Of a stretch of 64,000 nt of DNA, positions 1 to 8,824 are shown one piece after another. The notes below the pieces were generated by a model. The model was given only the letters and a program-made list of their open reading frames with translations, was not told the DNA's origin and did not search any database. The number at the start of each line of letters is the position of its first letter. The stretch's first letter is position 1. The translations under genes and the position numbers were made by a program. The DNA is from Deltaproteobacteria bacterium (GTDB lineage Bacteria > Myxococcota_A > Polyangia > Polyangiales > Ga0077539): NCBI GenBank assembly GCA_030694465.1, contig JAUXYJ010000055.1:1-64000 (forward strand). Direction: 5' to 3'.

Positions 1-400
1 GCACACGGATCTCACTGGGCCCGTTGCCGTATGCGCCGTGTGCATACGCGCGTGCGAGCGTCGCCAGAGCCCAGTGAGCAGAGTCACCCGCGCGAGGGCC
101 CACTGCACCGCGCACGTCGCTGCGGCCCAGTGGGCTCTCTCACGCAACCCTGCTCTTTCGCACACGGATCTCACTGGGCCCGTCGCTAACTACACCGCGC
201 ACGTGACTGCGTCCCACTGCGCTCTTCACGCAGCCCTGCTCTTTCGCACACGGATCTCACTGGGCCCGTTGCCGTATGCGCCGTGTGCATACGCGCGTGC
301 GAGCGTCGCCAGAGCTCAATGAGCCGTGTCCATCGCGCGTGGGGCCCACTGCGCGCTCTCACGCACCCGTTGCCCTTTCGCACACCGGTTGCACATTGAA
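1..400. repeat. Degenerate tandem repeat region, no convincing gene
   Basis: Bases 1-70 recur exactly at 246-315. A 36-base block at 148-183 recurs exactly at 234-269, and the 12-mer CACCGCGCACGT at 106 recurs at 193. The underlying period is therefore about 86-87 bases, with some units degraded; a last weak copy runs to about 400. The array is cut by the window start, so its full length is unknown. Short reading frames cross it on both strands, but none has a recognisable domain, signal peptide or ribosome binding site. I see no gene between base 1 and the end of the methyltransferase at 483. Confidence 0.85.
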
Positions 401-482
401 AGCGTGTCCCAAGGCAACCCGACCCTCTACGAGGTTGCTCTGTGCGCACGCTGAGCCTCTTCATGACACGCGTTGCGCTCGC

Positions 483-1736
483 TCACGTGTCCCCCACGGC
501 TGTCACCCGCAGGGCCGCTTGCCCTGTGAGCCAGCTGAGCGAGAGCCACGTGATGGACCAGTGAAACCTCACGATGGCCTCGGTGAGCGCGCGGTGCTCT
601 TCGTCGCGCCAGCCCGCGTTGCCGAGGTACTCGTCGAAGAGCAACACGCACCCTGGGCGCACGCGCGGGCCCAAGTGTGAGAGAGCACAGCGCGCGCTCT
701 CGTACACGTCCGAGTCCACGTGGATCATGCTCGGTGAGCTCTCTTCGTGCGCACAATACGTGGGCAATGTCTGCTCAAACCAGCCGACGTAGAGCGTGAC
801 ATTGGGCGGAACACTCGGCAGATGGCCCCGGGTGGTGAAGGCTCCGAGGGGCAGAGAGTTCCATGCAGCGGGGAGGCCCTCGAAGCTGTCAAACGCGTGC
901 ACTTGGGCGCCCTGCGCTTGCGCGAGCACCCGTGTGCTGACGCCGTGTCGTACGCCGAGCTCCACGATGGGTCCATCGAGCACGCGTGCGTCTCGGGCGT
1001 GCGCGATCGCGTGGTGCTTGGACGCAAACGCGCGGGTGTGTATTTCGCGATTTTGTATGCAAAATTGCAGCGCGTCGTCCTGGTCAGAGAGATCGCGTGG
1101 AGCGTGAAATTGCAGCGCCGTCGCGTGCGCGAGGCAGCGCTGTACGCGGGGGTCTTCGGGTGCGAGCGCAAGCGCGCGGGCGGCGCTCTCGATCGCCGGA
1201 GAGAGCGCTCGGTCGTCGAAGACCGCGCGGTGAAGCGCGAGCCACGCGTCGACCGAGTCTGGGTTGCGCGCGACGGCTTCGCGGCTGTGGGGGATCGCGA
1301 GGGCTGAGTCTCCGAGGGCGAGGCAAACCCGGATGAGCGCCAAGCGTGCGCCCTCGGGAGCGTCTGGGAGCGCTACACAGTGCGAGAGCAGGGCGCGGGC
1401 GGTCCCGAGCTCTCCGAGGGTCGCGTGCGCGATCGCGAGATCGCGGAGGGCGCGCGCATCGGCGAGGGCGAGCGGGAGGGCGAGGGCGAGAGCGCGCTGG
1501 GCGAGGGCGCGGTGGCCCAAGTGCGCAGCGAGCGAGCCAAGATTCAGCGCGGCGTCGAGTGACACCGGAGGGTCTTCGAGGGCGCGCACGTACAGGGCCA
1601 GGGCCTCGGGCCACTCGCCGCGACGGTGGGCCCTGAGCGCGAGCGTGAGCAGGGCAGAGGCGGGCGCTGGGTCATAACGGCAGGGGCGCTTGCGGGCGCC
1701 TCCGGCCCAGGACTGTCGCCGTGGGGCTTGGGACAC
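483..1736 (-). CDS. TPR protein fused to a TylF-type O-methyltransferase
   Basis: Residues about 25-210 form helical Ala/Leu-rich TPR-like repeats. Residues about 250-400 form a class I SAM-dependent methyltransferase domain resembling the TylF/MycF (macrocin O-methyltransferase) family: the SAM loop is ELGVRHG (259-265), followed by FDSFEGLP (282-289), the acidic metal/catalytic stretch HVDSDVYESA (339-348) and FDEY (367-370). TylF/MycF enzymes methylate sugar hydroxyls with Mg2+; the substrate here is unknown. The start is GTG at 1736 because no ATG lies nearby. The gene follows the HipA-type gene by 53 bases on the same strand and may be cotranscribed. No sugar-biosynthesis genes are adjacent, so a role in glycan or secondary-metabolite modification is only inference. 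Confidence 0.82.
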   Translation of the reverse strand: MSQAPRRQSWAGGARKRPCRYDPAPASALLTLALRAHRRGEWPEALALYVRALEDPPVSLDAALNLGSLAAHLGHRALAQRALALALPLALADARALRDLAIAHATLGELGTARALLSHCVALPDAPEGARLALIRVCLALGDSALAIPHSREAVARNPDSVDAWLALHRAVFDDRALSPAIESAARALALAPEDPRVQRCLAHATALQFHAPRDLSDQDDALQFCIQNREIHTRAFASKHHAIAHARDARVLDGPIVELGVRHGVSTRVLAQAQGAQVHAFDSFEGLPAAWNSLPLGAFTTRGHLPSVPPNVTLYVGWFEQTLPTYCAHEESSPSMIHVDSDVYESARCALSHLGPRVRPGCVLLFDEYLGNAGWRDEEHRALTEAIVRFHWSITWLSLSWLTGQAALRVTAVGDT

Positions 1737-1789
1737 CGCGCGTGACGTAGCACAGGGCGCGACGGGGCAGCGAGAGGGTGTGCAGAGGG

Positions 1790-3193
1790 TCAGCCGCGGG
1801 CGAGGATGGTGAGGGTGAGTGCGTTGGTCTCGGCCTGGGCTCGCAGCGCGGGAGAGAGCTGTGGGTGGTGGGCCGCGAGCTCCCAGAACTGTTGTCCCAG
1901 CGCGATCGCTTGAGCCCAGACCGCGTCGCGCAAAGGGGGCGCGGCGAGTGCCAACGTAGGCATCCGCAACGAGCCCAGCGAAGTGGGCGCGTACCCCATG
2001 GGGAGCATGTCGTACACGGGCGCAAGCGTGAGTCGGTCACGCAGGCTGTACTCGAAGCTCACGTTGCCCGCGTGCATGTCCGTGTTCTGAATGCAGTGCC
2101 CAAATTGCTCGATCAATCGCAGCGCGTGGGTCACGTCTGGCGAGACAAGACCTTCGTCATGCAAGACTGCTCCCGCGACGCTCCAGGGGACTGTAGGGCG
2201 CAGCCCCGTGATGCCATGGAGGGCAGCGAGCGAGGCCACGCCGCTTCTGCCCAACGCGCCATGTCGGTCAAACCGAGTGACCTCCAAAAACGCGTAGTTC
2301 TCGGACTGACTAAACTCCGATTCGCAGGTGGCGATGCCGGCTCGGCGAAGCACCTGCGCCGCGATCGCCTCACAGCACAGAAGCTCTGCCCATCGTTGAC
2401 CTGCAGGGTTGTCTCGCGGCGCAAATTTAACCAAGAGATGCCGCGTTGCCGAGGGGCCGTCTTGCACTGTGGTCGTAAACTTGGGCTGCTCTCCACCTGC
2501 AGAACTCGCTGCAATTTCGCCCGCGAGCGCGCTTTGTGCCAAGCGATCGTATGCGACGAGGTCTCGGCGTTGAATCTTGGGTCGCTCTGCGCTCTCGCGC
2601 GCTGCTTCGAAGCCATCTCGTGCGCGCAAGCCTACGAGCCAATGCCCTGGTGGATCGTACGCTGCATCGGTCAGAAGGGTTGCCAGGACGTCCTCGTCGC
2701 TCCACTGACGCGTGTCGCTAGGGACCGACGCTGTGCCCTGTCGCCGCGCATAGCTACGGCCCAAAAATCCCTCGGGTCTAAGCCCCTGAAGCGGCCAAGG
2801 AAGCCCAATCGAAGGCTCCTGGGATCGAAGCCAAGACGCGCTGTCAGCGGTCTCGATCCACCACCGATCGCGGGCAAGCGCAAGGAGCTCCCCTGCTTCG
2901 TCGATCGCGCCGTCGGGGCGCACCAGAAAGAGAGGCCAGCGGTGCCCGAGCGTATGCCCCCGAGCATGGATCACGCGGGTCGCTGCGTAGCGTGTTGCGC
3001 GTGCGCCTCCGAAGCGAACCACACGATCACCGGCTTCGCGAACGACGCGCGATACGCTCGGCTGGCTGAGCGCAAGGGCTGTGGGGAGGCTCGATCCGTG
3101 CACCACGCCTTCTTGGGTGAGGAGTGCCAGCAAGCGCTGCAGATGAATCGAGTCTGCCATCTCAGGTGCACGAACCTCGTAGCATTGGGCCAT
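1790..3193 (-). CDS. yjjJ: HipA-family Ser/Thr kinase, YjjJ/HipH type
   Basis: The 467-residue protein has an N-terminal winged-helix region (about 15-75, with SQPSVSRVVREAG as likely recognition helix) followed by a HipA kinase fold. Visible kinase motifs are GGEQPKFT (233-240, phosphate-binding loop), VKF with Lys256, the catalytic NTDMHAGN (370-377) and the metal-binding YDM (394-396). This matches the YjjJ/HipH branch of HipA toxins, which carry a DNA-binding domain in the same chain and need no separate HipB. HipA-family kinases phosphorylate translation factors such as aminoacyl-tRNA synthetases; the target here is unknown. No hipB-like gene is adjacent. The upstream region is AT-rich with an inverted repeat, possibly an operator. 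All catalytic residues look intact. Confidence 0.88.
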   Translation of the reverse strand: MAQCYEVRAPEMADSIHLQRLLALLTQEGVVHGSSLPTALALSQPSVSRVVREAGDRVVRFGGARATRYAATRVIHARGHTLGHRWPLFLVRPDGAIDEAGELLALARDRWWIETADSASWLRSQEPSIGLPWPLQGLRPEGFLGRSYARRQGTASVPSDTRQWSDEDVLATLLTDAAYDPPGHWLVGLRARDGFEAARESAERPKIQRRDLVAYDRLAQSALAGEIAASSAGGEQPKFTTTVQDGPSATRHLLVKFAPRDNPAGQRWAELLCCEAIAAQVLRRAGIATCESEFSQSENYAFLEVTRFDRHGALGRSGVASLAALHGITGLRPTVPWSVAGAVLHDEGLVSPDVTHALRLIEQFGHCIQNTDMHAGNVSFEYSLRDRLTLAPVYDMLPMGYAPTSLGSLRMPTLALAAPPLRDAVWAQAIALGQQFWELAAHHPQLSPALRAQAETNALTLTILARG

Positions 3194-3300
3194 GAGTGAA
3201 TAGATTTAATTCTAACAATGTCGGCTTATTTCCGAAGGTATCTGCAAGTTGAACCCTTGGGCTGAATAGATACTTCTGGGGTGCAGTGCGCGGACGATGA
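3194..3300. promoter_or_regulatory. AT-rich divergent intergenic region with inverted repeat
   Basis: The segment upstream of the HipA-type gene is markedly AT-richer than its surroundings. It holds GAAGGTATCT at 3234-3243 and AGATACTTC at 3268-3276, an inverted repeat with one bulged base and centres about 33 bases apart. Because the kinase has its own winged-helix domain, this is a plausible autoregulatory operator. That role is inferred only. The rest of the gap to 3463 shows nothing clear. Confidence 0.35.
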
Positions 3301-3463
3301 AGATCGCGCAAGGCCAAGCGCGCGCTTGGCGACGGGGCCGATTTGAGTCTCTCTCAGCCCGCTGGGGCACAACCGACGCTGCGCAAATCGTGATAGAGCG
3401 CGGGCTCGTGTTGCGATGGCCGGGCGTGTGTCAGTCACTGGGATTTGGGAGAAGCAAGCGAAG

Positions 3464-5530
3464 ATGAAGACAGCAACGTGGGGGCTCGGCGTGTGCTTGG
3501 CGGTGACCTCGATGGGGTGCCCTCCGGCGCGGCCCGCGTGTCGCCCGAACGAAGAGTGGGTCGCGTTTTTGGAGCAGTGCGTTCCGGTGTGTGAGCGCGG
3601 GAGCAACGGTGCGCGGTGCTATGCGGACGGCGCAGTGATCGAGCCCGACGCGAGCGGCGCAGAGGCTGGGGTCCCCGACGCGATGGACGCGGGGGACAGC
3701 GGGGACGCTGGAGATTCGGCCGCGGATGCAGCGTGCAGCGACGGCGGCAGCGTGTGCACTGGGCGCTGTGTCGACCTGCAGCGCGACCCGGCTCACTGTG
3801 GTGCGTGTGCGCGAGCGTGCCCGGCAGCGACGGGCGACGAGGTCGCGGTGTGCAACGCGGGTGTGTGCGGCCTCGGTTGCGCGGCAGGGTTTGAGCGTGT
3901 CGAGAGCGTGTGCGAGCTGCGGGTCGCGCGGGCGATCGCGCCGCTGAGCACCGCGCGAGTGTCTTCGCGTACTCCGCGATTGCGCTGGGTTTTGCCTAGC
4001 GATCTCGATGGGGCCCACGTCGAAGTGTGCAGCGACCGGGTGTGCGCGCGGCTGCTCGCAGAGGGCGACGGCGTGACCGAGTGGACCGTGCCCACGGCGC
4101 TCCCTCCGGGGGTGGTCTTTTGGCGACTGCGGGGGACGCTGCGGGGCCGCCGAAGCACGCGCACGAGCCCCCTGTGGTGGATGTGGATCCCGACACAGAG
4201 CGCCCCCGGCGGGGTCCAATCGAGCTGGGGGAGCCTCCCCGATCTCAACGGGGATGGCGTGGGCGATGTGGTGGTGGGCGATCCCGCGGGCGGGAACAAC
4301 GCCTGCGCGATGGACTGCCTTGTGGGCAGCGTCCAGGTCTTTAACGGAGTGCTAGAGAGCCCCAGGGCACCCACACAGAGCCTCTCCGCGGGGCTCGCGG
4401 GGGGAGGGTTTGGAGACCGCGTGAACTCGATTGGCGACGTCAACGGCGATGGGTTTGCAGACATCGCGGTCACCGAGTCTTACTTTGGCGCGCTGGGCTT
4501 GGGGCTTCGCGGTCGCGTCTCTGTCTACTTGGGTGGAGGGATGCCTCTGTTGCGGCTACAGCGCACCCTGGACGGCCCCAGCGACTCGGCGGGCTTCGGC
4601 ACCCTACTCGATGGGGGCGATCTCAACGGCGATGGCTACTCGGACTTGGTGGTGTCGGCTCCCACCAGGGATGCCGGTGGCATGCGATTGTCGGGCGAAG
4701 TGACGGTGTATCCTGGGGGGCCTGACGGTGTCGCAGCGGCGCCTTCGGTTCGGATCGGCGGACGCGCATCCGACGATCTCGCAGGGTTTGGGATGCGGGT
4801 GGTGGGCGACGTCAACGCGGATGGTTTCGCGGATCTCATGATCTCGTCGCCAGGTGGAGTGCTTCGGATGCCCCCGGTCCCCGGCTATGCGGAGCTGTAT
4901 TTGGGGAGCGCCAGCGGCGTTTCGACGACTCCACAACGTCGAGTCACGTCGGATCGAACCGACGTGTTCTTTGGGATAACGCTTGCTCGAGGCGACTACA
5001 ACGGCGACGGTTTTGCGGACGTCTTTGTTGGCTCGTTGGGGGCCGACACCGGCGCGATCCGGCCTGGCGGAACGCTTGATGTCTATCTAGGCAGTCCGTC
5101 AGGCCTTGGCGCGACGGGCACGTCACGCAGAGCATGGACCGGTGAAGGCAGTGGTCCAACCGCAATTGCGGTCCAAGATCTTGATGGCGACGCGAGGGAC
5201 GATGTGGTTGTGCTTTCCAATCGCACCATGGTCGCGGGAGGCTTCAGCGGTCAGGTACTTAGCTTCCTCAGCAGCGCAGGAGGCCTCACCGCAGCGCCTG
5301 CATGGACCATTGATTCAAACGCGAGCGAGGATGTTGGGAGCTCGCTCGCGCTGCTGGGTGCTCGCGACCCATTTGCAGAGAGGCGCCTATTGGTGGGTGT
5401 GCGTCAACCCATGGGTTCGGGCTTTGCTGTCTATACGTTGTCGGCCAACGGAGCTGCGGTGACTCGCGCGAGTAGCTACATCGATCCCACAACGGGCCGA
5501 GCTCTTGGGCTCGCAATCGCTGGCTGGTAA
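3464..5530 (+). CDS. FG-GAP repeat lipoprotein
   Basis: The start is set at the ATG at 3464 because it gives a short basic N-terminus, a hydrophobic stretch and a lipobox-like end (AVTSMGC); an upstream in-frame ATG at 3416 would bury the signal peptide. After an Asp/Ala-rich linker comes a Cys-rich module (CTGRCVDL...HCGAC), the same type found in two other lipoproteins here. The C-terminal two-thirds carry six FG-GAP/integrin-alpha blades with Ca2+-binding-like loops: DLNGDGVGD, DVNGDGFAD, DLNGDGYSD, DVNADGFAD, DYNGDGFAD and DLDGDARDD. The protein is probably a surface-exposed beta-propeller for binding or adhesion. No enzymatic residues are evident. Confidence 0.88.
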   Translation: MKTATWGLGVCLAVTSMGCPPARPACRPNEEWVAFLEQCVPVCERGSNGARCYADGAVIEPDASGAEAGVPDAMDAGDSGDAGDSAADAACSDGGSVCTGRCVDLQRDPAHCGACARACPAATGDEVAVCNAGVCGLGCAAGFERVESVCELRVARAIAPLSTARVSSRTPRLRWVLPSDLDGAHVEVCSDRVCARLLAEGDGVTEWTVPTALPPGVVFWRLRGTLRGRRSTRTSPLWWMWIPTQSAPGGVQSSWGSLPDLNGDGVGDVVVGDPAGGNNACAMDCLVGSVQVFNGVLESPRAPTQSLSAGLAGGGFGDRVNSIGDVNGDGFADIAVTESYFGALGLGLRGRVSVYLGGGMPLLRLQRTLDGPSDSAGFGTLLDGGDLNGDGYSDLVVSAPTRDAGGMRLSGEVTVYPGGPDGVAAAPSVRIGGRASDDLAGFGMRVVGDVNADGFADLMISSPGGVLRMPPVPGYAELYLGSASGVSTTPQRRVTSDRTDVFFGITLARGDYNGDGFADVFVGSLGADTGAIRPGGTLDVYLGSPSGLGATGTSRRAWTGEGSGPTAIAVQDLDGDARDDVVVLSNRTMVAGGFSGQVLSFLSSAGGLTAAPAWTIDSNASEDVGSSLALLGARDPFAERRLLVGVRQPMGSGFAVYTLSANGAAVTRASSYIDPTTGRALGLAIAGW

Positions 5531-5537
5531 CGAGGCG

Positions 5538-7757
5538 CTAGCTCCCGGCTCGCGTATCTTCCGACAGACCCATCGGTCCGACGGGGGCCGTTCCGAGCGC
5601 GGCGTTTGTGCCCCCCGATCCACCCATTCCGCCACCACCACGAGTGCAGCTGGTCATTGACTGCGAAGGAGCGGGGCCCAGGTAAACGATACAGATCGAA
5701 GGCCCCCCTCCGCCACCAGAGCCGCTTCCCGCAGAACCGCCTGCACCACCTGCGCCGCCTACCGCACCATTCCCCGCGTTCGAGCGGCTACCTGAGGCGC
5801 CGTTGCCAGCAGATCCGCCCGCACCCCCAAGGCCACCATTGCCGCCGTTGCCGCCGTTGCCGCCGCGTCCAGCACGAAGCTCAGAGCGGTCCACAACGAT
5901 GGCTGAGTTCGTCGCCACAATGGCAAACGAGCCACCCGCGCCGGTTGCTGGAGTTCCGGCAGTGCCTCCGCAGCCCGCGCCACCGCCACCGCCGCCGCCA
6001 CCGCCGCGATCATTGCAACAGCCAAAACAGATGTGCGAATCACCCCCACCGCCCCCACCGCCCCCTCCGCCTCCTCCCGCGGTCCCAGAGGTGCCAGAGC
6101 TTCCGTTATTGGGTGAGTATTGAGCCGCGGTTGAGAATGAACCAAGAAGTGCGGCGCTTGTACCATTGATACCGTTGATTCCTGCTAACCCAGCAGAGCC
6201 GGGAGTACCGCTTCCGGCATTTGAGCTTCCGCATCCACCACCGCGACTCCCGCCGCTTCCTCCGGTGCCCGGTGAAGCGCCCCCGGCTGCGCGCGTTCCG
6301 TTGGCTCCGTTGGTTCCGTTGCTTGTACCGTCTGGACCCACGCCGCCCGTGCCACCTGGGGCGCACGCTGAGGGGCCGCCAGAGCCACTGCTCCCTCCAG
6401 ACGCGCTGATCCCCAACGACCCTGTTGCCCCCATGCTCCCGCTGCTCCCATTGCTGCCATTCGCCCCGTTGCCGGCGATCACCGTGCAGCCCTCGATCGT
6501 CACCGTGCCCGCGTTGTTCGCGAGGCGCACGCCGTAGCTGCTCTCGCCCGCTGCGGACCCCGCGCTCGCTTGCACCGTGAGCCGCTGCATCGTGAGCGGC
6601 ATGGTGAGCCCTTGGCCCACGACCGCGGTGTTGCTCCCGCTGTTGAGCGTGGTGGTAAACATCATCCCGCGGCCCCAGGGCATGCGCGTGCTGTCGTAGC
6701 CGCCGTAGAGGCTCACGCCGTTGGCCAACACGACCGCGCCGGTGTAGGTCCCCGACGCGATGTACACGTCCTTGACCGGCATGCTCATCGCAGCACGCGC
6801 GATCGCTGCCTGCACGGTCGCCATGGGCTGCGTCATCGTGCCAGGGTTGCCGTCTGCGCCGCCGGTGGCCGAGACAAAGATCGCCCTGTTAATATCCCCG
6901 TCGATTCCGTCGCAGTTGGAGTCTACGAACATGAGGTCGGGCACATCGGTGCCTCCGCCTCCGCGGCACTCGCAGCCGTTGCTCATCGCGTCGCGCGCGG
7001 CGTTGAGATCGCCGTTTGAGTCCACCGCGCCCATCTGGCAGGTCCACGCGCACGCGCCCATCGCGCACGCCGCGTCGGCGTTGGCGCGCGTGGGGCACGC
7101 CATGTTGCAGCCGCCGCAGTGCATCGGGTTGGTCATCAGGTCAAACATCGGCGCCGAGTTGCACGCGTACGAAGACCCGGTGGGGGTGCACGTGTCCGTG
7201 GTGCAGGCGTTCATGTCGTCGCAGGACGGAGGGGCGCTGCGGATACAGCGACGTCGCGCCGCTTCGCACGACCAGGTCCCCATGCACGCGTTGCTGTTGA
7301 GCCGCTGGCACGTCGAGTCGCCGACCTCGCAGGGGACCTCTGCGAGGCAACCGCTGCCCTCGATGCAAAACTGCCCGCCCGGGCAGCGCATATCGTTGGG
7401 CACGTGCGTACATCGCCCAGCCATCGCGTCACAGCGGTCGTCAGTGCATGCCACGCTGTCATCGCAGTCCATCGCGCCGCCCACGATCACACAGCGGCCG
7501 CCCGTGCAGCGCCGCGCGTTGGTACAGAGATCCGCAGCGACGCAGTCGTCGTTGGTGCGGCACGCTGTCGCGTCGGTCTCGACGACGTCCGCGGTGCCCC
7601 CATCGGGCGCGACCCCGGTGTCTGGCGCAGCGTCGGTGACATCGGTCCGTGCGTCCGTGCGCACTCCGCTGTCACGTCGCATTGTGGGGTCTTCGCCCTG
7701 CGCGCAAGAGAGTGCAACCGGCGCGAGCATCACGTGGAGCCAATGTCGTCGAAGCAT
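5538..7757 (-). CDS. Glycine-rich DUF1565-type lipoprotein
   Basis: The chosen start (ATG, complement of 7755-7757) gives a lipoprotein signal peptide, MLRRHWLHVMLAPVALSC; a longer frame to 7856 lacks this logic. The order is: Asp/Thr-rich linker, Cys-rich EGF-like segments (about 60-260), a DUF1565-like segment announcing right-handed beta-helix repeats (ATGGADGNPGTMTQPMAT, then an IASGTYTG motif), and about 300 C-terminal residues dominated by Gly, Ser, Ala and Asn. The tail resembles PE_PGRS-like low-complexity sequence. The opposite strand reads as a proline-rich frame, which is a shadow. It converges with the FG-GAP gene, only 7 bases apart. Function is unknown, presumably cell surface. 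Confidence 0.82.
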   Translation of the reverse strand: MLRRHWLHVMLAPVALSCAQGEDPTMRRDSGVRTDARTDVTDAAPDTGVAPDGGTADVVETDATACRTNDDCVAADLCTNARRCTGGRCVIVGGAMDCDDSVACTDDRCDAMAGRCTHVPNDMRCPGGQFCIEGSGCLAEVPCEVGDSTCQRLNSNACMGTWSCEAARRRCIRSAPPSCDDMNACTTDTCTPTGSSYACNSAPMFDLMTNPMHCGGCNMACPTRANADAACAMGACAWTCQMGAVDSNGDLNAARDAMSNGCECRGGGGTDVPDLMFVDSNCDGIDGDINRAIFVSATGGADGNPGTMTQPMATVQAAIARAAMSMPVKDVYIASGTYTGAVVLANGVSLYGGYDSTRMPWGRGMMFTTTLNSGSNTAVVGQGLTMPLTMQRLTVQASAGSAAGESSYGVRLANNAGTVTIEGCTVIAGNGANGSNGSSGSMGATGSLGISASGGSSGSGGPSACAPGGTGGVGPDGTSNGTNGANGTRAAGGASPGTGGSGGSRGGGCGSSNAGSGTPGSAGLAGINGINGTSAALLGSFSTAAQYSPNNGSSGTSGTAGGGGGGGGGGGGDSHICFGCCNDRGGGGGGGGGAGCGGTAGTPATGAGGSFAIVATNSAIVVDRSELRAGRGGNGGNGGNGGLGGAGGSAGNGASGSRSNAGNGAVGGAGGAGGSAGSGSGGGGGPSICIVYLGPAPSQSMTSCTRGGGGMGGSGGTNAALGTAPVGPMGLSEDTRAGS

Positions 7758-7953
7758 AGTGCGTGTGATTGTAGCGCCGAATCTGCACGACTTGCGCGTT
7801 GTCGCGCGTGTTCGGTAGGACAGTGTGTGCAACGAGCACATTGCGGTGGGAGCCACGCGCGAAGTTCGTTACCCTGCGCCCCGAGCGCGTGAGACTTGCC
7901 GTGGATTCGACACGGCGGTCTGTGGTAGCGGTGGTCCTCAGCGAGGTCGAGCG

Positions 7954-8304
7954 ATGACAATGTTGAAGCAGTGGATGGTCTCAGTGGCAGCAAGTGCGAT
8001 GCTCGCGGCGTGTGGTGGGCAAGCTCCCCCGGCCGAGCCCAACATGTTCTCTGCCGAGTTTCTAAACCGTGCGTCGATGCCGCCGCCTGTGACGGCGGTT
8101 CCGGGGAGCTCTTCGCCTCCGTCCATGCCCAGCGAACCGCTCCCACCGCCCGTTGAAGCGGTCGAGCCCGAGCCCCCCATGGACGTGATGGTCCAAGACG
8201 CCGCAGCGGACGCAGCCCCCGAAGCCGCAGTGGACGCCGGACGTCGCGCACGACCCGCTGCGAGGCCCGCTGCTGCGCCTGCACGACGGCCTGCGGCGCG
8301 TTGA
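7954..8304 (+). CDS. Small Pro/Ala-rich lipoprotein
   Basis: Starting at ATG 7954 gives MTMLKQWMVSVAASAMLAAC, a clear lipoprotein signal peptide with lipobox LAAC. The remaining about 95 residues are low-complexity Pro, Glu and Ala with an Asp/Ala segment and an Arg/Ala/Pro-rich basic tail. No domain is recognisable. The basic tail after an acidic linker might bind peptidoglycan or anionic polymers, but that is speculation. The gene stands 24 bases before the next plus-strand gene and is probably cotranscribed with it. Confidence 0.7.
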   Translation: MTMLKQWMVSVAASAMLAACGGQAPPAEPNMFSAEFLNRASMPPPVTAVPGSSSPPSMPSEPLPPPVEAVEPEPPMDVMVQDAAADAAPEAAVDAGRRARPAARPAAAPARRPAAR

Positions 8305-8328
8305 GCGCGGCATCGAGCGGTTGAGGGC

Positions 8329-8775
8329 ATGGAGAACGTTCCGGTCGAAGTTTCGCAGCGCTTGGAGGGGGCACGGGGTGCTCCGCTGGACCTCTGGGTC
8401 GAGCCCGATGCGCCCGGTGGCGTGCGCGTTACGCTCGTGTTTCACGTGCAGGGCCAGCAGCCGCTAGGGGTCACCGTGCACCGCTTGTTCGAAGCCCAGT
8501 GGCCCTTCGGTGGGCGCCCCGTTTTGCGCGTCGTGTGGCGGCTGCAGAGCCTCGTGCGAGACCTTCGCTTGTCCACCGTGCAAAACTTTGCGCTCCCTGG
8601 CAGCGATCCCGCGGTGCGCGTGGACGTAGAGCTCGACGGCGCCGCGGCCATCGGTCTCGAGGGGGCGCAGATCACCATCGGGCCCGTCCCTCCACCCGGA
8701 AGCGCTGCAAAGAGCCCCGTCAATCTCTGGGACGAGAGCCAAGACGAAGTAGGCCAGGGCGGGTTCGAAGCGTAA
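8329..8775 (+). CDS. Hypothetical beta-rich protein
   Basis: I do not recognise this 148-residue protein. It has no signal peptide or membrane segment. Alternating hydrophobic stretches such as VRVTLVFHVQG and PVLRVVWRLQSL suggest a beta-sandwich. Codon third positions are strongly G/C on this strand, which supports it over the overlapping minus-strand frame. The ribosome binding site is weak (TTGAGGGC just upstream). Its position directly after the small lipoprotein suggests a two-gene unit. Confidence 0.62.
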   Translation: MENVPVEVSQRLEGARGAPLDLWVEPDAPGGVRVTLVFHVQGQQPLGVTVHRLFEAQWPFGGRPVLRVVWRLQSLVRDLRLSTVQNFALPGSDPAVRVDVELDGAAAIGLEGAQITIGPVPPPGSAAKSPVNLWDESQDEVGQGGFEA

Positions 8776-8786
8776 CACGGTCACAC

Positions 8787-8802
8787 CCGGCGACGTCGCC
8801 GG
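8787..8802. repeat. Dispersed palindrome, copy 1
   Basis: CCGGCGACGTCGCCGG, a perfect 16-base palindrome, lies in the gap between the convergent genes ending at 8775 and 8825. The outer arm is imperfect (ACCC on the left, ATGG on the right). There is no T-run, so it is not a standard intrinsic terminator. Confidence 0.9.
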
Positions 8803-8824
8803 ATGGCCCGCGCGGTGCCGCAAT

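Noticed and set aside
1-330. CRISPR-like array at the window start
   Set aside because: Repeats are long, degenerate and overlap in register; there are no constant repeats with unique spacers of even length and no cas genes.
5803-6123. Proline-rich plus-strand reading frame
   Set aside because: It is the reverse strand of the Gly-rich tail of the minus-strand lipoprotein; that strand has a signal peptide and domains.
8464-8823. Minus-strand frame opposite the 8329-8775 gene
   Set aside because: Lower-quality start, no domain, and the plus strand shows consistent G/C third positions.
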